A stretch of DNA of 64,000 bases, from positions 26,975,697-27,039,696 of the forward strand of contig NC_067125.1 of NCBI RefSeq assembly GCF_021347895.1, written 5' to 3'. The position numbers were made by a program, and so were the translations under genes. Positions 24,902 through 36,500 of the stretch are shown here, in pieces; the stretch's first letter is position 1, and every line of letters starts with the position of its first letter. The notes under the pieces were generated by a model. It saw nothing but the letters and a program-made list of their open reading frames with translations, was not told the origin of the DNA and did not search any database. Source of the stretch: Acanthochromis polyacanthus. Taxonomy: Eukaryota > Chordata > Actinopteri > Pomacentridae.

Positions 24902-25030
24902 AACCCCGTCTCAAACCCCACCTGATCAAACAAGCTGACTCAATCCAAATTTCATCTCATTAAAAAACTTCTGTTTTGTTCATAAACTTGTTCAGTTTGC
25001 TTATTTTAAACTTTTTACATCCTTAAGTTT

Positions 25031-25110
25031 TATATTGTTGATGTGTTTTAACTTTGTGGACGTCGTCCTTGGGTGTTTTGAAAGGCGCCAATAAATAAAA
25101 TGTATTATTA
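25031..25110 (+). repeat. Retroposon tail, left flanking copy
   Basis: TTGTTGATGTGTTTTAACTT, then TCCTTGGGTGTTTTGAAAGG, then AATAAATAAAATGTATTATT. The same sequence with few changes recurs at 37757-37836 on the other side of the satellite, directly followed in both places by the same MITE 5' sequence. Confidence 0.8.
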
Positions 25111-25335
25111 CTCTGCCAGGGAATGGGGAGGAGTGATGAGATGATTGGCATTGATTTGTCTGTCTGTTAGCAACATTATCAAAAACGAACTAACAGATTT
25201 GGATGTAATTTTCAGAGAAGGTCAGAAATGACAAAAAGACCACCTGATTAGATTAAGGCAGTGAAGCAGCTTATATTCAGGACATATGGATTTGTAAAAG
25301 ATTTCTGTACCATTGCAACATAGCGGCACAGTTTC

Positions 25336-28300
25336 ATTGTCATAGTATAGCATGTCATCCAAAATGTCACGAAACATCACAGTTTAGTATGTCGTCCAAA
25401 ATGTCATAAAAAAGTCATAGTTTAGTATGTTGCCTCAAAATGGAAAAAAAATGTCATAGTTTAGTATGTTGTCCGAAAATGGACAAAAAAACGTCAAATT
25501 TTAGTATGTCATTCGACAATGGAAAAAAAACGTCTGAGATTAGTATGTGATCCGAAAATGGACAAAAAACTTCATTGTTATCCGAAAATCGACAAAAATG
25601 TCATAGTTTAGGATGTCGTCTGAAAATGAACAAAAAACGTCATAGTTTAGTATGTCGTCCGAAAATGGGAGAAAAACGTCATAGTTTACCATGTCATTGG
25701 TAAACGGACCAAAAATTACATTTTTTGTCCAAAAATGGACAAAAATGTCATAGCTGAGTATGTCGTCCTAAAATGGACAATAAACGTCATAGTTTGGTAT
25801 GTCGTCCGAAATAGGACAATAAATATCATAGTTTAGTATGTCGTCCGAAAATGGATAAAAAAAGTCATAGTTTAGTATGTCGTCTGACAATGGACAAAAA
25901 CATGTCATAGTTTAGTATGCTGTCTTAAAATGGACAAAAAACATCATAGTTTAGTATGTCGTCCAAAAATGGACAAAAACGTCATAGTTTGGTATGTCGT
26001 CCGAAATAGGACAATAAATATCATAGTTTAGTATGTTGTCCGAAAATGGACAAAAAAGGTCATAGTTTAGTATGTCGTCTGACAATGGACAAAAACATGT
26101 CATAGTTTAGTATGCTGTCTTAAAATGGACAAAAAACATCATAGTTTAGTATGTCGTCCAAAAATGGACAAAAAACGTCATAGTTTGGTATGTCGTCCGA
26201 AATAGGACAATAAATATCATAGTTTAGTATGTCGTCCGAAAATGGATAAAAAAAGTCATAGTTTAGTATGTCGTCTGACAATGGACAAAAACATGTCATA
26301 GTTTAGTATGCTGTCTTAAAATGGACAAAAAACATCATAGTTTAGTATGTCGTCCAAAAATGGACAAAAAACATCATAGTTTGGTATGTCGTCCGAAATA
26401 GACAAAAAACATCATAGTTTAGTATGTTGTCCGAAAATGGACAAAAAACGTCAAATTTTAGTATGTCGTTCGACAATGGAAAAAAAAACGTCTGAGATTA
26501 GTATGTGATCCGAAAATGGACAAAAAACTTCATTGTTATCCGAAAATTGACAAAAATGTCATAGTTTAGGATGTCGTCTGAAAATGAACAAAAAACGTCA
26601 TAGTTTAGTATGTCGTCCGAAAATGGGAGAAAAACGTCATAGTTTACCATGTCATTGGTAAATGGACCAAAAATGACATTTTTTGTCCAAAAATGGACAA
26701 AAATGTCATAGTTGAGTATGTCATCCTAAAATGGACAATAAACGTCATAGTTTGGTATGTCATCCGAAATAGGACAATAAATATCATAGTTTAGTATGTC
26801 GTCCGAAAATGGATAAAAAAAGTCATAGTTTAGTATGTCGTCTGACAATGGACAAAAACATGTCATAGTTTAGTATGCTGTCTTAAAATGGACAAAAAAC
26901 ATCATAGTTTAGTATGTCGTCCAAAAATGAACAAAAAAGTCATAGTTTGGTATGTCGTCCGAAATAGGACAATAAATATCATAGTTTAGTATGTCGTCCG
27001 AAAATGGAAAAAAAATGTCATAGTTTAGTATGTTGTCCGAAAATGGACAAAAAACCAACAAATTTTAGTATGTCATTCGACAATGGAAAAAAACGTCTGA
27101 GATTAGTATGTGATCCGAAAATGGACAAAAAACTTCATTGTTATCCGAAAATCGACAAAAATGTAATAGTTTAGGATGTCGTCTGAAAATGAACAAAAAA
27201 CGTCATAGTTTAGTATGTCGTCCGAAAATGGGAGAAAAACGTCATAGTTTACCATGTCATTGGTAAATGGACCAAAAATGACATTTTTTGTCCAAAAATG
27301 GACAAAAATGTCATAGTTGAGTATGTCATCCTAAAATGGACAATAAACGTCATAGTTTGGTATGTCATCCGAAATAGGACAATAAATATCATAGTTTAGT
27401 ATGTCGTCCGAAAATGGATAAAAAAAGTCATAGTTTAGTATGTCGTCTGACAATGGACAAAAACATGTCATAGTTTAGTATGCTGTCTTAAAATGGACAA
27501 AAAACATCATAGTTTAGTATGTCGTCCAAAAATGAACAAAAAAGTCATAGTTTGGTATGTCGTCCGAAATAGGACAATAAATATCATAGTTTAGTATGTC
27601 GTCCGAAAATGGAAAAAAAAATGTCATAGTTTAGTATGTTGTCCGAAAATGGACAAAAAACCAACAAATTTTAGTATGTCATTCGACAATGGAAAAAAAA
27701 CGTCTGAGATTAGTATGTGATCCGAAAATGGACAAAAACTTCATTGTTATCCGAAAATCGACAAAAATGTAATAGTTTAGGATGTCGTCTGAAAATGAAC
27801 AAAAAACGTCATAGTTTAGTATGTCGTCCGAAAATGGGAGAAAAACGTCATAGTTTACCATGTCATTGGTAAACGGACCAAAAATTACATTTTTTGTCCA
27901 AAAATGGACAAAATGTCATAGCTGAGTATGTCGTCCTAAAATGGACAATAAACGTCATAGTTTGGTATGTCATCCGAAATAGGACAATAAATATCATAGT
28001 TTAGTATGTCGTCCGAAAATGGATAAAAAAAGTCATAGTTTAGTATGTCGTCTGACAATGGACAAAAACATGTCATAGTTTAGTATGTTGTCTTAAAATG
28101 GACAAAAAACATCATAGTTTAGTATGTCGTCCAAAAATGGACAAAAAACGTCATAGTTTGGTATGTCGTCCGAAATAGGACAATAAATATCATAGTTTAG
28201 TATGTCGTCCGAAAATGGACAAAAAAGGTCATAGTTTAGTATGTCGTCTGACAATGGACAAAAACATGTCATAGTTTAGTATGCTGTCTTAAAATGGACA

Positions 28301-29900
28301 AAAAACATCATAGTTTAGTATGTCGTCCAAAAATGGGCAAAAAACGTCATAGTTTGGTATGTCGTCCGAAATAGGACAATAAATATCATAGTTTAGTATG
28401 TCGTCCGAAAATGGATAAAAAAAGTCATAGTTTAGTATGTCATCTGACAATGGACAAAAACATGTCATAGTTTAGTATGCTGTCTTAAAATGGACAAAAA
28501 ACATCATAGTTTAGTATGTCGTCCAAAAATGGACAAAAAACATCATAGTTTTGTATGTCGTCCGAAATAGACAAAAAACATCATAGTTTAGTATGTTGTT
28601 CGACAATGGACAAAAACATGTCATAGTTTAGTATGTTGTCCGAAAATGGACAAAAAACGTCAAATTTTAGTATGTCGTTCGACAATGGAAAAAAAACGTC
28701 TGAGATTAGTATGTGATCCGAAAATGGACAAAAACTTCATTGTTATCCGAAAATCGACAAAATGTCATAGTTTAGGATGTCGTCTGAAAATGAACAAAAA
28801 ACGTCATAGTTTAGTATGTCGTCCGAAAATGGGAGAAAAACGTCATAGTTTACCATGTCATTGGTAAATGGACCAAAAATGACATTTTTTGTCCAAAAAT
28901 GGACAAAAATGTCATAGTTGAGTATGTCATCCTAAAATGGACAATAAACGTCATAGTTTGGTATGTCATCCGAAATAGGACAATAAATATCATAGTTTAG
29001 TATGTCGTCCGAAAATGGATAAAAAAAGTCATAGTTTAGTATGTCGTCTGACAATGGACAAAAACATGTCATAGTTTAGTATGCTGTCTTAAAATGGACA
29101 AAAAACATCATAGTTTAGTATGTCGTCCAAAAATGAACAAAAAAGTCATAGTTTGGTATGTCGTCCGAAATAGGACAATAAATATCATAGTTTAGTATGT
29201 CGTCCGAAAATGGATAAAAAAAGTCATAGTTTAGTATGTCATCTGACAACGGACAAAAACATGTCATAGTTTAGTATGCTGTCTTAAAATGGACAAAAAA
29301 CATCATAGTTTAGTATGTCGTCCAAAAATGGACAAAAAAACGTCATAGTTTGGTATGTCGTCCGAAATAGGACAATAAATATCATAGTTTAGTATGTCGT
29401 CCAAAAATGGATAAAAAAAGTCATAGTTTAGTATGTCGTCTGACAATGGACAAAAACATGTCATAGTTTAGTATGCTGTCTTAAAATGGACAAAAAACAT
29501 CATAGTTTAGTATGTCGTCCAAAAATGGACAAAAAAGTCAGTTTGGTATGTCGTCCGAAATAGACAAAAAACATCATAGTTTAGTATGTCGTCCGACAAT
29601 GGACAAAAACACGTCATAGTTTAGTATGTTGTCTCAAAATGGATAAAAAACGTCATAGCTTAGTATGCTGTCGGAAAATGGACAACAAATGTAATTTTTT
29701 GTCTGAAACTTGCCAAAAACGTCATACTTTAGTATGCCGTCCGAAAATAGACAAAAAAATCATAGTTTAGTATGTCATCCGACAATGGACAAAAACACGT
29801 CATAGTTCAGTATGTCATCTCAAAATGGATAAAAAATGTCATAGCTTAGCATGTCGTCGGAAAATGGACAACAAACGTAATTTTTTGTCTGAAACTTGCT
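25336..29900 (+). repeat. 39-bp satellite, block A, with 195-bp and ~605-bp higher-order units
   Basis: Tandem monomers with consensus close to GTCATAGTTTAGTATGTCGT followed by CCGAAAATGGACAAAAAAC (39 bp). Diverged monomers recur in fixed order. The variant containing GTTTGGTATGTCGTCCGAAA appears at 25792, 25987, 26182 and 26379, giving a five-monomer unit of 195 bp. The variant ACCATGTCATTGGTAAA appears at about 25688, 26646, 27250, 27857 and 28852, spaced 958, 604, 607 and 995. This fits a ~605-bp unit with zero to two extra 195-bp blocks. It has no coding function although frames stay open (39 is divisible by 3). Confidence 0.95.
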
Positions 29901-30116
29901 TTGATTACTTTATGAGGTTTTTCTTTTCTGCAACAAAAAATGTTTCAGATGCTGCAGTATTATTTTTAGGCTAACTCAAATATTTCGCTGGCCGAAAACT
30001 AGTTAGACTACTTAATAATTCTGCACAAAGTAATCTTAACCCCAGTTACAGTAACATTTCATTATTTGGTGGAGAAACAATTTAAACTTTACAAACACAT
30101 ATTAAGAAATGCTACA
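29901..30116. other. Non-satellite spacer inside the array
   Basis: About 215 bases (GCTTTGATTACTTTATGAGG to GAAATGCTACAGTTG) with no monomer signature. Origin not recognised. Confidence 0.6.
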
Positions 30117-30677
30117 GTTGTCCAAAAATGGAGAAAAAATGTCATCGTTCAGTATGTCGTCCAAAAATGGACAAAAAACATCATAGTTTAGCATGTCATC
30201 CGAAAATGGACAAAAAACGTCATTTGTTGCCCGAAAATGGACAAAAACATCATAGTTTAGTGTGTCGTCCGAAAATGAACAAAAACACGTAATTTTTGTC
30301 CAAAAATGGAGAAAAACATCATAGTTCAGGATGTTGTCCGAAAATGGACAAAAAACATCATTGCAGTTCCTTCCATCGACGTACCAGCTAACCACAGAGC
30401 TCATCAGTTACGCTGGTCAACCTGGTTCAGGATGGCACAGAAAATGTTGAAAAATTACAGTTTAGGATGTCATTGGAAAATGGACAAAAAACATCATTTT
30501 TTGTCCGAAAATGGACAAAAACATCATAGTTTAGTATGTCATCCAAAAATGGACAAAAAATGTCATAGTTTAGTATGTCGTCCAAAATGGACAAAAAACG
30601 TCATTGGTTGTCCAAAAATGGACAGAAACATCATAGTTTAGTATGTCATCCAAAAATGGACAAAAAATGTCATAGTT
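30117..30677 (+). repeat. 39-bp satellite, block B with a foreign insert
   Basis: Monomers resume and are mixed with shorter monomers of the form TTTTTTGTCCGAAAATGGAC (each a GTCC/GGAC hairpin). About 95 bases at 30363-30460 (GCAGTTCCTTCCATCGACGT to AAAATGTTGAAAAATTACAG) are not satellite and were not recognised. Confidence 0.85.
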
Positions 30678-30948
30678 ACCTCCGCCAAGGAGGTTATGTG
30701 ACACCTGGCATTTGTGTCTGTCTGTCTGTCTGTCTGTTAGCAGGATAACTCAAAAATGCCTGGGCAGATTCAGATGAAATTTTGAGAGGATGTAGACTAT
30801 GGTAAGAGGAAGAGCTGATTTAATTTTGGTGGCAATCCGGAAAGGATCCCGGATCACTTTGAATTTTTTAGCATGTTTTAGTATGTGGTCCAAAATATGA
30901 CAAAAACATCATAGGTTAGTATGTCGTCCAACAAATTGGAGCAAGATG

Positions 30949-31027
30949 TCCAGATAGCTCAACTGGTTAAGAAGGTGATTCCTAAACAGAACTGTGTCAG
31001 AGATGCAGGTTCGATTCCAGCTCATGA
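30949..31027 (+). repeat. tRNA-derived SINE head, copy 1
   Basis: Contains an A-box-like TAGCTCAACTGG (one mismatch to the Pol III consensus) and an exact B-box GGTTCGATTCC in tRNA-like spacing. It lacks a complete tRNA fold, so it is SINE-type, not a functional tRNA gene. Confidence 0.6.
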
Positions 31028-31548
31028 TCCTTTATTGCATGGGTTTCCTGTTTTCCTCTCTATCCTTGGTGGAGGTCTGCACTCTCTGAGTGCTTTTGTA
31101 GTTTAGGATGTCGTCTGAAAATGGACAAAAAACATCAGTTTTTGTCCGAAAATGGACAAAAACGTCATCATTTAGTATGTCTTCCGAAAATGGACAAATA
31201 AAAACGTCATTTGTTGTCCGAAAATGGACAGAAACATCATAGTTTAGTATGTCATCCAAAAATGGACAAAAAATGTCATAGTTACCTCCGCCAAGGAGGT
31301 TATGTGACACTCGGCGTTTGTGTGTCTGTCTGTCTGTTAGCAAGATAACTCAAAAACGCCTGGGCAGATTCAGATGAAATTTTGAGGGGATGTAGACTAT
31401 AGTAAGAGGAAGAGCTGATTTAATTTTGGTGGCAATCTGGAAAGGATCCCGGAACACTTTGAATTTTTTAGTATGTTTTAGTATGTGGTCCAAAATATGA
31501 CAAAAACATCATAGGTTAGTATGTCGTCCAACAAATTGGAGCAAGGTG

Positions 31549-31627
31549 TCCAGATAGCTCAACTGGTTAAGAAGGTGATTCCGAAACAGAACTGTGTCAG
31601 AGATGCAGGGTTGATTCCAATTCATGA
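31549..31627 (+). repeat. tRNA-derived SINE head, copy 2
   Basis: Same as copy 1 but with a degraded B-box (GGTTGATTCCAA), so Pol III activity is less likely than at copy 1. Confidence 0.55.
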
Positions 31628-32290
31628 TCCTTTATTGCATGGGTTTCCTGTTTTCCTCTCTATCCTTGGTGGAGGTCTGCATTCTCTGAGTGCTTTTCTA
31701 GTTTAGTATGTCTTCCGAAAATGAACAAAAAATGTCATAGTTTAGTATGTCGTCCAAAAATGGACAAAGACCGTCATTTTTTGTCCGAAAATGGACAAAA
31801 ACATCATAGTTTAGTATGTCATCCAAAAATGGACAAAAAATGTCATAGTTTAGTATGTTGTCCGAAAATGGACAAAAAACATCATTTTTTTGTCTGAAAA
31901 TGGATAAAAACGTCATACTTTAGCATGTCGTCCAAAAAATGTCCTTTTTGTCCGAAAATGGACAAAAACATCATAGTTTAGTATGTCATCCAAAAATGGA
32001 CAAAAAATGTCATAGTTACCTCTGCCAAGGAGGTTATGTGACACTCGGCATTTGTGTGTCTGTCTGTCTGTCTGTCTGTTAGCAAGATAACTCAAAAATG
32101 CCTGGGCAGATTCAGATGAAATTTTGAGGGGATGTAGACTATGGTAAGAGGAAGAGCTGATTTAATTTTGGTGGCAATCTGGAAAGGATCTCGGATCACT
32201 TTGAATTTTTTAGTATGTTTTAGTATGTGGTCCAAAATATGACAAAAACATCATAGGTTAGTATGTCGTCCAACAAATTGGAGCAAGGTG

Positions 32291-32369
32291 TCCAGATAGT
32301 TCAACTGGTTAAGAAGGTGATTCCTAAACAGAACTGTGTCAGAGATGCAGGTTCGATTCCAGCTCATGA
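32291..32369 (+). repeat. tRNA-derived SINE head, copy 3
   Basis: A-box altered to TAGTTCAACTGG; B-box GGTTCGATTCC intact. Confidence 0.58.
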
Positions 32370-32820
32370 TCCTTTACTGCATGGGTTTCCTGTTTTCCTC
32401 TCTGTCCTTGGTGGAGGTCTGCACTCTCTGAGTGCTTTTGTAGTTAAGTATGTCGTCCGAAAATGGACAAAAAACGTCATTTGTTGTCCGAAAATGGACA
32501 GAAACATCATAGTTTAGTATGTCATCCAAAAATGGACAAAAAGTGTCATAGTTACCTCCGCCAAGGAGGTTATGTGACACCTGGCATTTGTGTCTGTCTG
32601 TCTGTCTGTTAGCAAGATAACTCAAAAATACCTGGGCAGATTCAGATGAAATTTTGAGAGGATGTAGACTATGGTAAGAGGAAGAGCTGATTTAATTTTG
32701 GTGGCAATCCGGAAAGGATCCCGGATCACTTTGAATTTTTTAGCATGTTTTAGTATGTGGTCCAAAATATGACAAAAACATCATAGGTTAGTATGTCGTC
32801 CAACAAATTGGAGCAAGGTG

Positions 32821-32905
32821 TCCAGATAGCTCAACTGGTTAAGAAGGTGATTCCTAAACCTAAACAGAACTGTGTCAGAGATGCAGGTTCAATTCCAGCT
32901 CATGA
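32821..32905 (+). repeat. tRNA-derived SINE head, copy 4
   Basis: A-box-like TAGCTCAACTGG; B-box GGTTCAATTCC. Carries a 6-base internal duplication (CCTAAACCTAAACAG) absent from the other copies. Confidence 0.58.
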
Positions 32906-33400
32906 TCCTTTACTGCATGGGTTTCCTGTTTTCCTCTCTATCCTTGGTGGAGGTCTGCACACTCTCAGTGCTTTTCTAGTTTAGTATGTCTTCCAAAAAT
33001 GAACAAAAAATGTCATAGTTTAGTATGTCGTCCAAAAATGGACAAAGACCGTCATTTGTTGTCCGAAAATGGACAAAAACATCATAGTTTAGTATGTCAT
33101 CCAAAAATGGACAAAAAATGTCATAGTTACCTCTGCCAAGGAGGTTATGTGACACTCGGCATTTGTGTGTCTGTCTGTCTGTCTGTCTGTTAGCAAGATA
33201 ACTCAAAAACGCCTGGGCAGATTCAGATGAAATTTTGAGGGGATGTAGACTATGGTAAGAGGAAGAGCTGATTTAATTTTGGTGGCAATCTGGAAAGGAT
33301 CTTGGATCACTTTGAATTTTTTAGTATGTTTTAGTATGTGGTCCAAAATATGACAAAAACATCATAGGTTAGTATGTCGTCCAACAAATTGGAGCAAGGT

Positions 33401-33480
33401 GACCAGATAGCTCAACTGGTTAAGAAGGTGATTCCGAAACAGAACTGTGTCAAAGACGCAGGTTCGATTCCAGCTCACGA
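33401..33480 (+). repeat. tRNA-derived SINE head, copy 5
   Basis: A-box-like TAGCTCAACTGG and intact B-box GGTTCGATTCC, with small substitutions (GTCAAAGACGCAGG) relative to copy 1. Confidence 0.58.
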
Positions 33481-33560
33481 TCCTTTACTGCATGGGTTTC
33501 CTGTTTTCCTCTCTGTCCTTGGTGGAGGTCTGCACTCTCTGAGTGCTTTTGTAGTTAAGG

Positions 33561-36500
33561 ATGTCGTCCGAAAATGGACAAAAAATGTCCTTTCTGTCCG
33601 AAAATGGACAAAAAAGTCATAGTTTAGTATGTTGTCTGAAAATGAAGAAAAATGTCATAGCTCAGTATGTCATCCGAAAATGAACAAAAAACAACATAGA
33701 GCAGTATATCGTTCGAAAATTGACAACAAACATCATTTTTTGACTGAAAACGGACAAAAATTATCATAGTTTAATACATTGTTTGAAAATGGACAGAAAC
33801 ACATTATGGATAATTATGTCGTCAGAAGATGGACAAAAAACATCAGTTTTTGTCCGAAAATGGACAAAAAGGTCATCGTTTAGTATGTCTTCTGAAAATG
33901 GACAAAAAACGGAATAGTTTAGTATGTCGTCCAAAAATGAATATGAAGCATCGTAGTTTAGTACGTCGTTCGGAAATGGACAAAAACGTCATTTTTTGTC
34001 TGAAAATGTAAAAAAGGCCATAGTTTAGTATGTCGTCTAACATTGGACAAAAAAACCGTCAAATTTTAATATGTTGTCCGAAAATGGACAACAAACATAA
34101 TTTTTTTTCCGAAAATGGACAAAAATGTCATAGCTTAGCATGTCGTCCGAAAATGGACAAAAAAAGTCATAGTTTAGTATGTCGTCCGAAAATGGACAAA
34201 AAAAGGAATTTTTTGTCAGAAAATGGACAAAAACATCATAGTTAACATGTCGTCCGACAATGGACAAAAACACGTCACAGTTTAATATATCGTCTCAAAA
34301 TGGTTAAAAAAAAGGTCATAGGTTAGTATGTCATTGGAAAATGGACAACAAACGTCATTTTTTGTCTGAAACTTGCCAAAAACGTCATAGTTTAGTATGT
34401 TGTCCGAAAATGGAGAAAAATGTCATCGTTCAGTATGTCGTCCGAAAATGGTTTAAAAACATCATAGTTTAGTATGTCGTCGGAAAATGGACAAAAATGT
34501 TATTTGTTGTTCAAAAATCTACAAAAACGTCATAGTTTAGTGTGTCGTCTCACAATGGACAAAAAACGTCACAGTTTAGCATGTCATCTGAAAATATACA
34601 AAAAAAGTCATTTGTTGTCCGAAAATGGACAAAAACGTCATAGTTCAGGATGTCGTCCGAAAATGGACAATAAACCTCATACTTTAGTATGCCGTCTGAA
34701 AATGGAAAAAAAATATACTTTAGGATGTCATTGGAAAATGGACAAAAAACGTCATCTTTTTGTCTGGGAATGGACAAAAATATCATAGTTTAGTATGTCA
34801 TCTGAAAATGGACAAAGCATGTCATAGTTTAGTATGTCGTCCGAAAATGGACAAAAAATGTTACTTTTTGTCCGAAAATGGACAAAAAAGTCATAGTTTA
34901 GCATGTTGTCCGAAAATGGACAAAAAAACGTCATAGTTTAGTATGTCATCCGAAAATGGACAAAAAAACATCATAGATTAGTATGTCGTTTGAAAATGGA
35001 CAAAAAACATCATTTTTTGACCAAAAATGGACAAAAATATCATAGTTTAGTATGTCGTCCGAAAATGGACAACAAAACATCAGTTTTTGTCCGAAAATGG
35101 ACAAAAACATCATCTTTTAGTATGTCGTCCGAAAAAGGACAACAAATGTCATAGTTTATTATGTCGTCCAAAAATGAATATAAAGCATCAAAGTTTAGGA
35201 CGTCGTCCGAAAATGGACAAAAACGTCATAGTTTAGTATGTTTTCCGAAAATGGACAAAAAACATCATTTTTTGTCTAAAAATGTAAAAAAAAAAGGCCA
35301 TAGTTTAGTATGTCGTCCGACATTGGACAAAAAAAAAGTCAAATTTTAATATGTCGTCTGAAAATGGACAACAAACATCATTTTTTTTCCCGAAAATGGA
35401 CAAAAACGTCATAGTTTAGTATGTTGTCCGAAAATGGAGAAAAATGTCATCGTTCAGTATGTCGTCCGAAAATGGTTTAAAAACATCATAGTTTAGTATG
35501 TCGTCAGAAAATGGACAAAAATGTTATTTGTTGTTCAAAAATCTACAAAAACGTCATAGTTTAGTGTGTCGTCTCACAATGGACAAAAAACGTCACAGTT
35601 TAGCATGTCATCTGAAAATATACAAAAAAAGTCATTTGTTGTCCGAAAATGGACAAAAACGTCATAGTTCAGGATGTCGTCCGAAAATGGACAATAAACC
35701 TCATACTTTAGTATGCCGTCTGAAAATGGAAAAAAAAATATACTTTAGGATGTCATTGGAAAATGGACAAAAAACGTCATCTTTTTGTCTGGGAATGGAC
35801 AAAAATATCATAGTTTAGTATGTCATCTGAAAATGGACAAAACATGTCATAGTTTAGTATGTCGTCCGAAAATGGACAAAAAATGTTACTTTTTGTCCGA
35901 AAATGGACAAAAAAGTCATAGTTTAGCATGTTGTCCGAAAATGGACAAAAAAACGTCATAGTTTAGTATGTCATCCGAAAATGGACAAAAACGTCATTTT
36001 TTTTCTGAAAATGTTAAAAAGGCCATAGTTTAGTATGTCGTCCGACATTGGACAAAAAAAACGTCAAATTTTAATATGTCGTCCGAAAATGGACAACAAA
36101 CATAATTTTTTTTCCGAAAATGGACAAAAATATCATAGTTTAGCATTTCGTCCAAAAATGGACAAAAAAAGTCATAGTTTAGTATGTCGTCCGAAAATGG
36201 ACAAAAAAAGGAATTTTTTGTCAGAAAATGGACAAAAACATCATAGTTAACATGTCGTCCGACAATGGACAAAAACACTTCACAGTTTAATATATCGTCT
36301 CAAAATGGTTAAAAAAAAAGGTCATAGGTTAGTATGTCATTGGAAAATGGACAACAAACGTCATTTTTTGTCTGAAACTTGCCAAAAACGTCATAGTTTA
36401 GTATGTTGTCCGAAAATGGAGAAAAATGTCATCGTTCAGTATGTCGTCCGAAAATGGTTTAAAAACATCATAGTTTAGTATGTCGTCGGAAAATGGACAA

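Larger units (their letters stand above)
30678..33560 (+). repeat. Composite repeat block: MITE halves + satellite monomers + tRNA-like SINE, about five copies
   Basis: Five MITE 5' copies start with ACCTCCGCCAAGGAGG or a close variant at about 30678, 31284, 32018, 32554 and 33129 (spacing 606, 734, 536, 575). Each runs on through TGTCTGTCTG repeats and GATTCAGATGAAATTTTGAG, two satellite-type monomers (TTTTAGTATGTGGTCCAAAA; TTAGTATGTCGTCCAACAAA), a tRNA-like segment, and a 3' end TCCTTGGTGGAGGTCTGCAC then TCTGAGTGCTTTT. The outer ends ACCTCCGCCAAGGA and TCCTTGGTGGAGGT are inverted partners. Satellite monomers separate consecutive copies. Copies are highly similar, implying recent amplification as a unit. 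Confidence 0.85.

Noticed and set aside
30949..31027. Functional tRNA gene
   Set aside because: A and B boxes are present but the acceptor and anticodon arms do not pair and there is no clean T-run terminator; better read as a SINE head.
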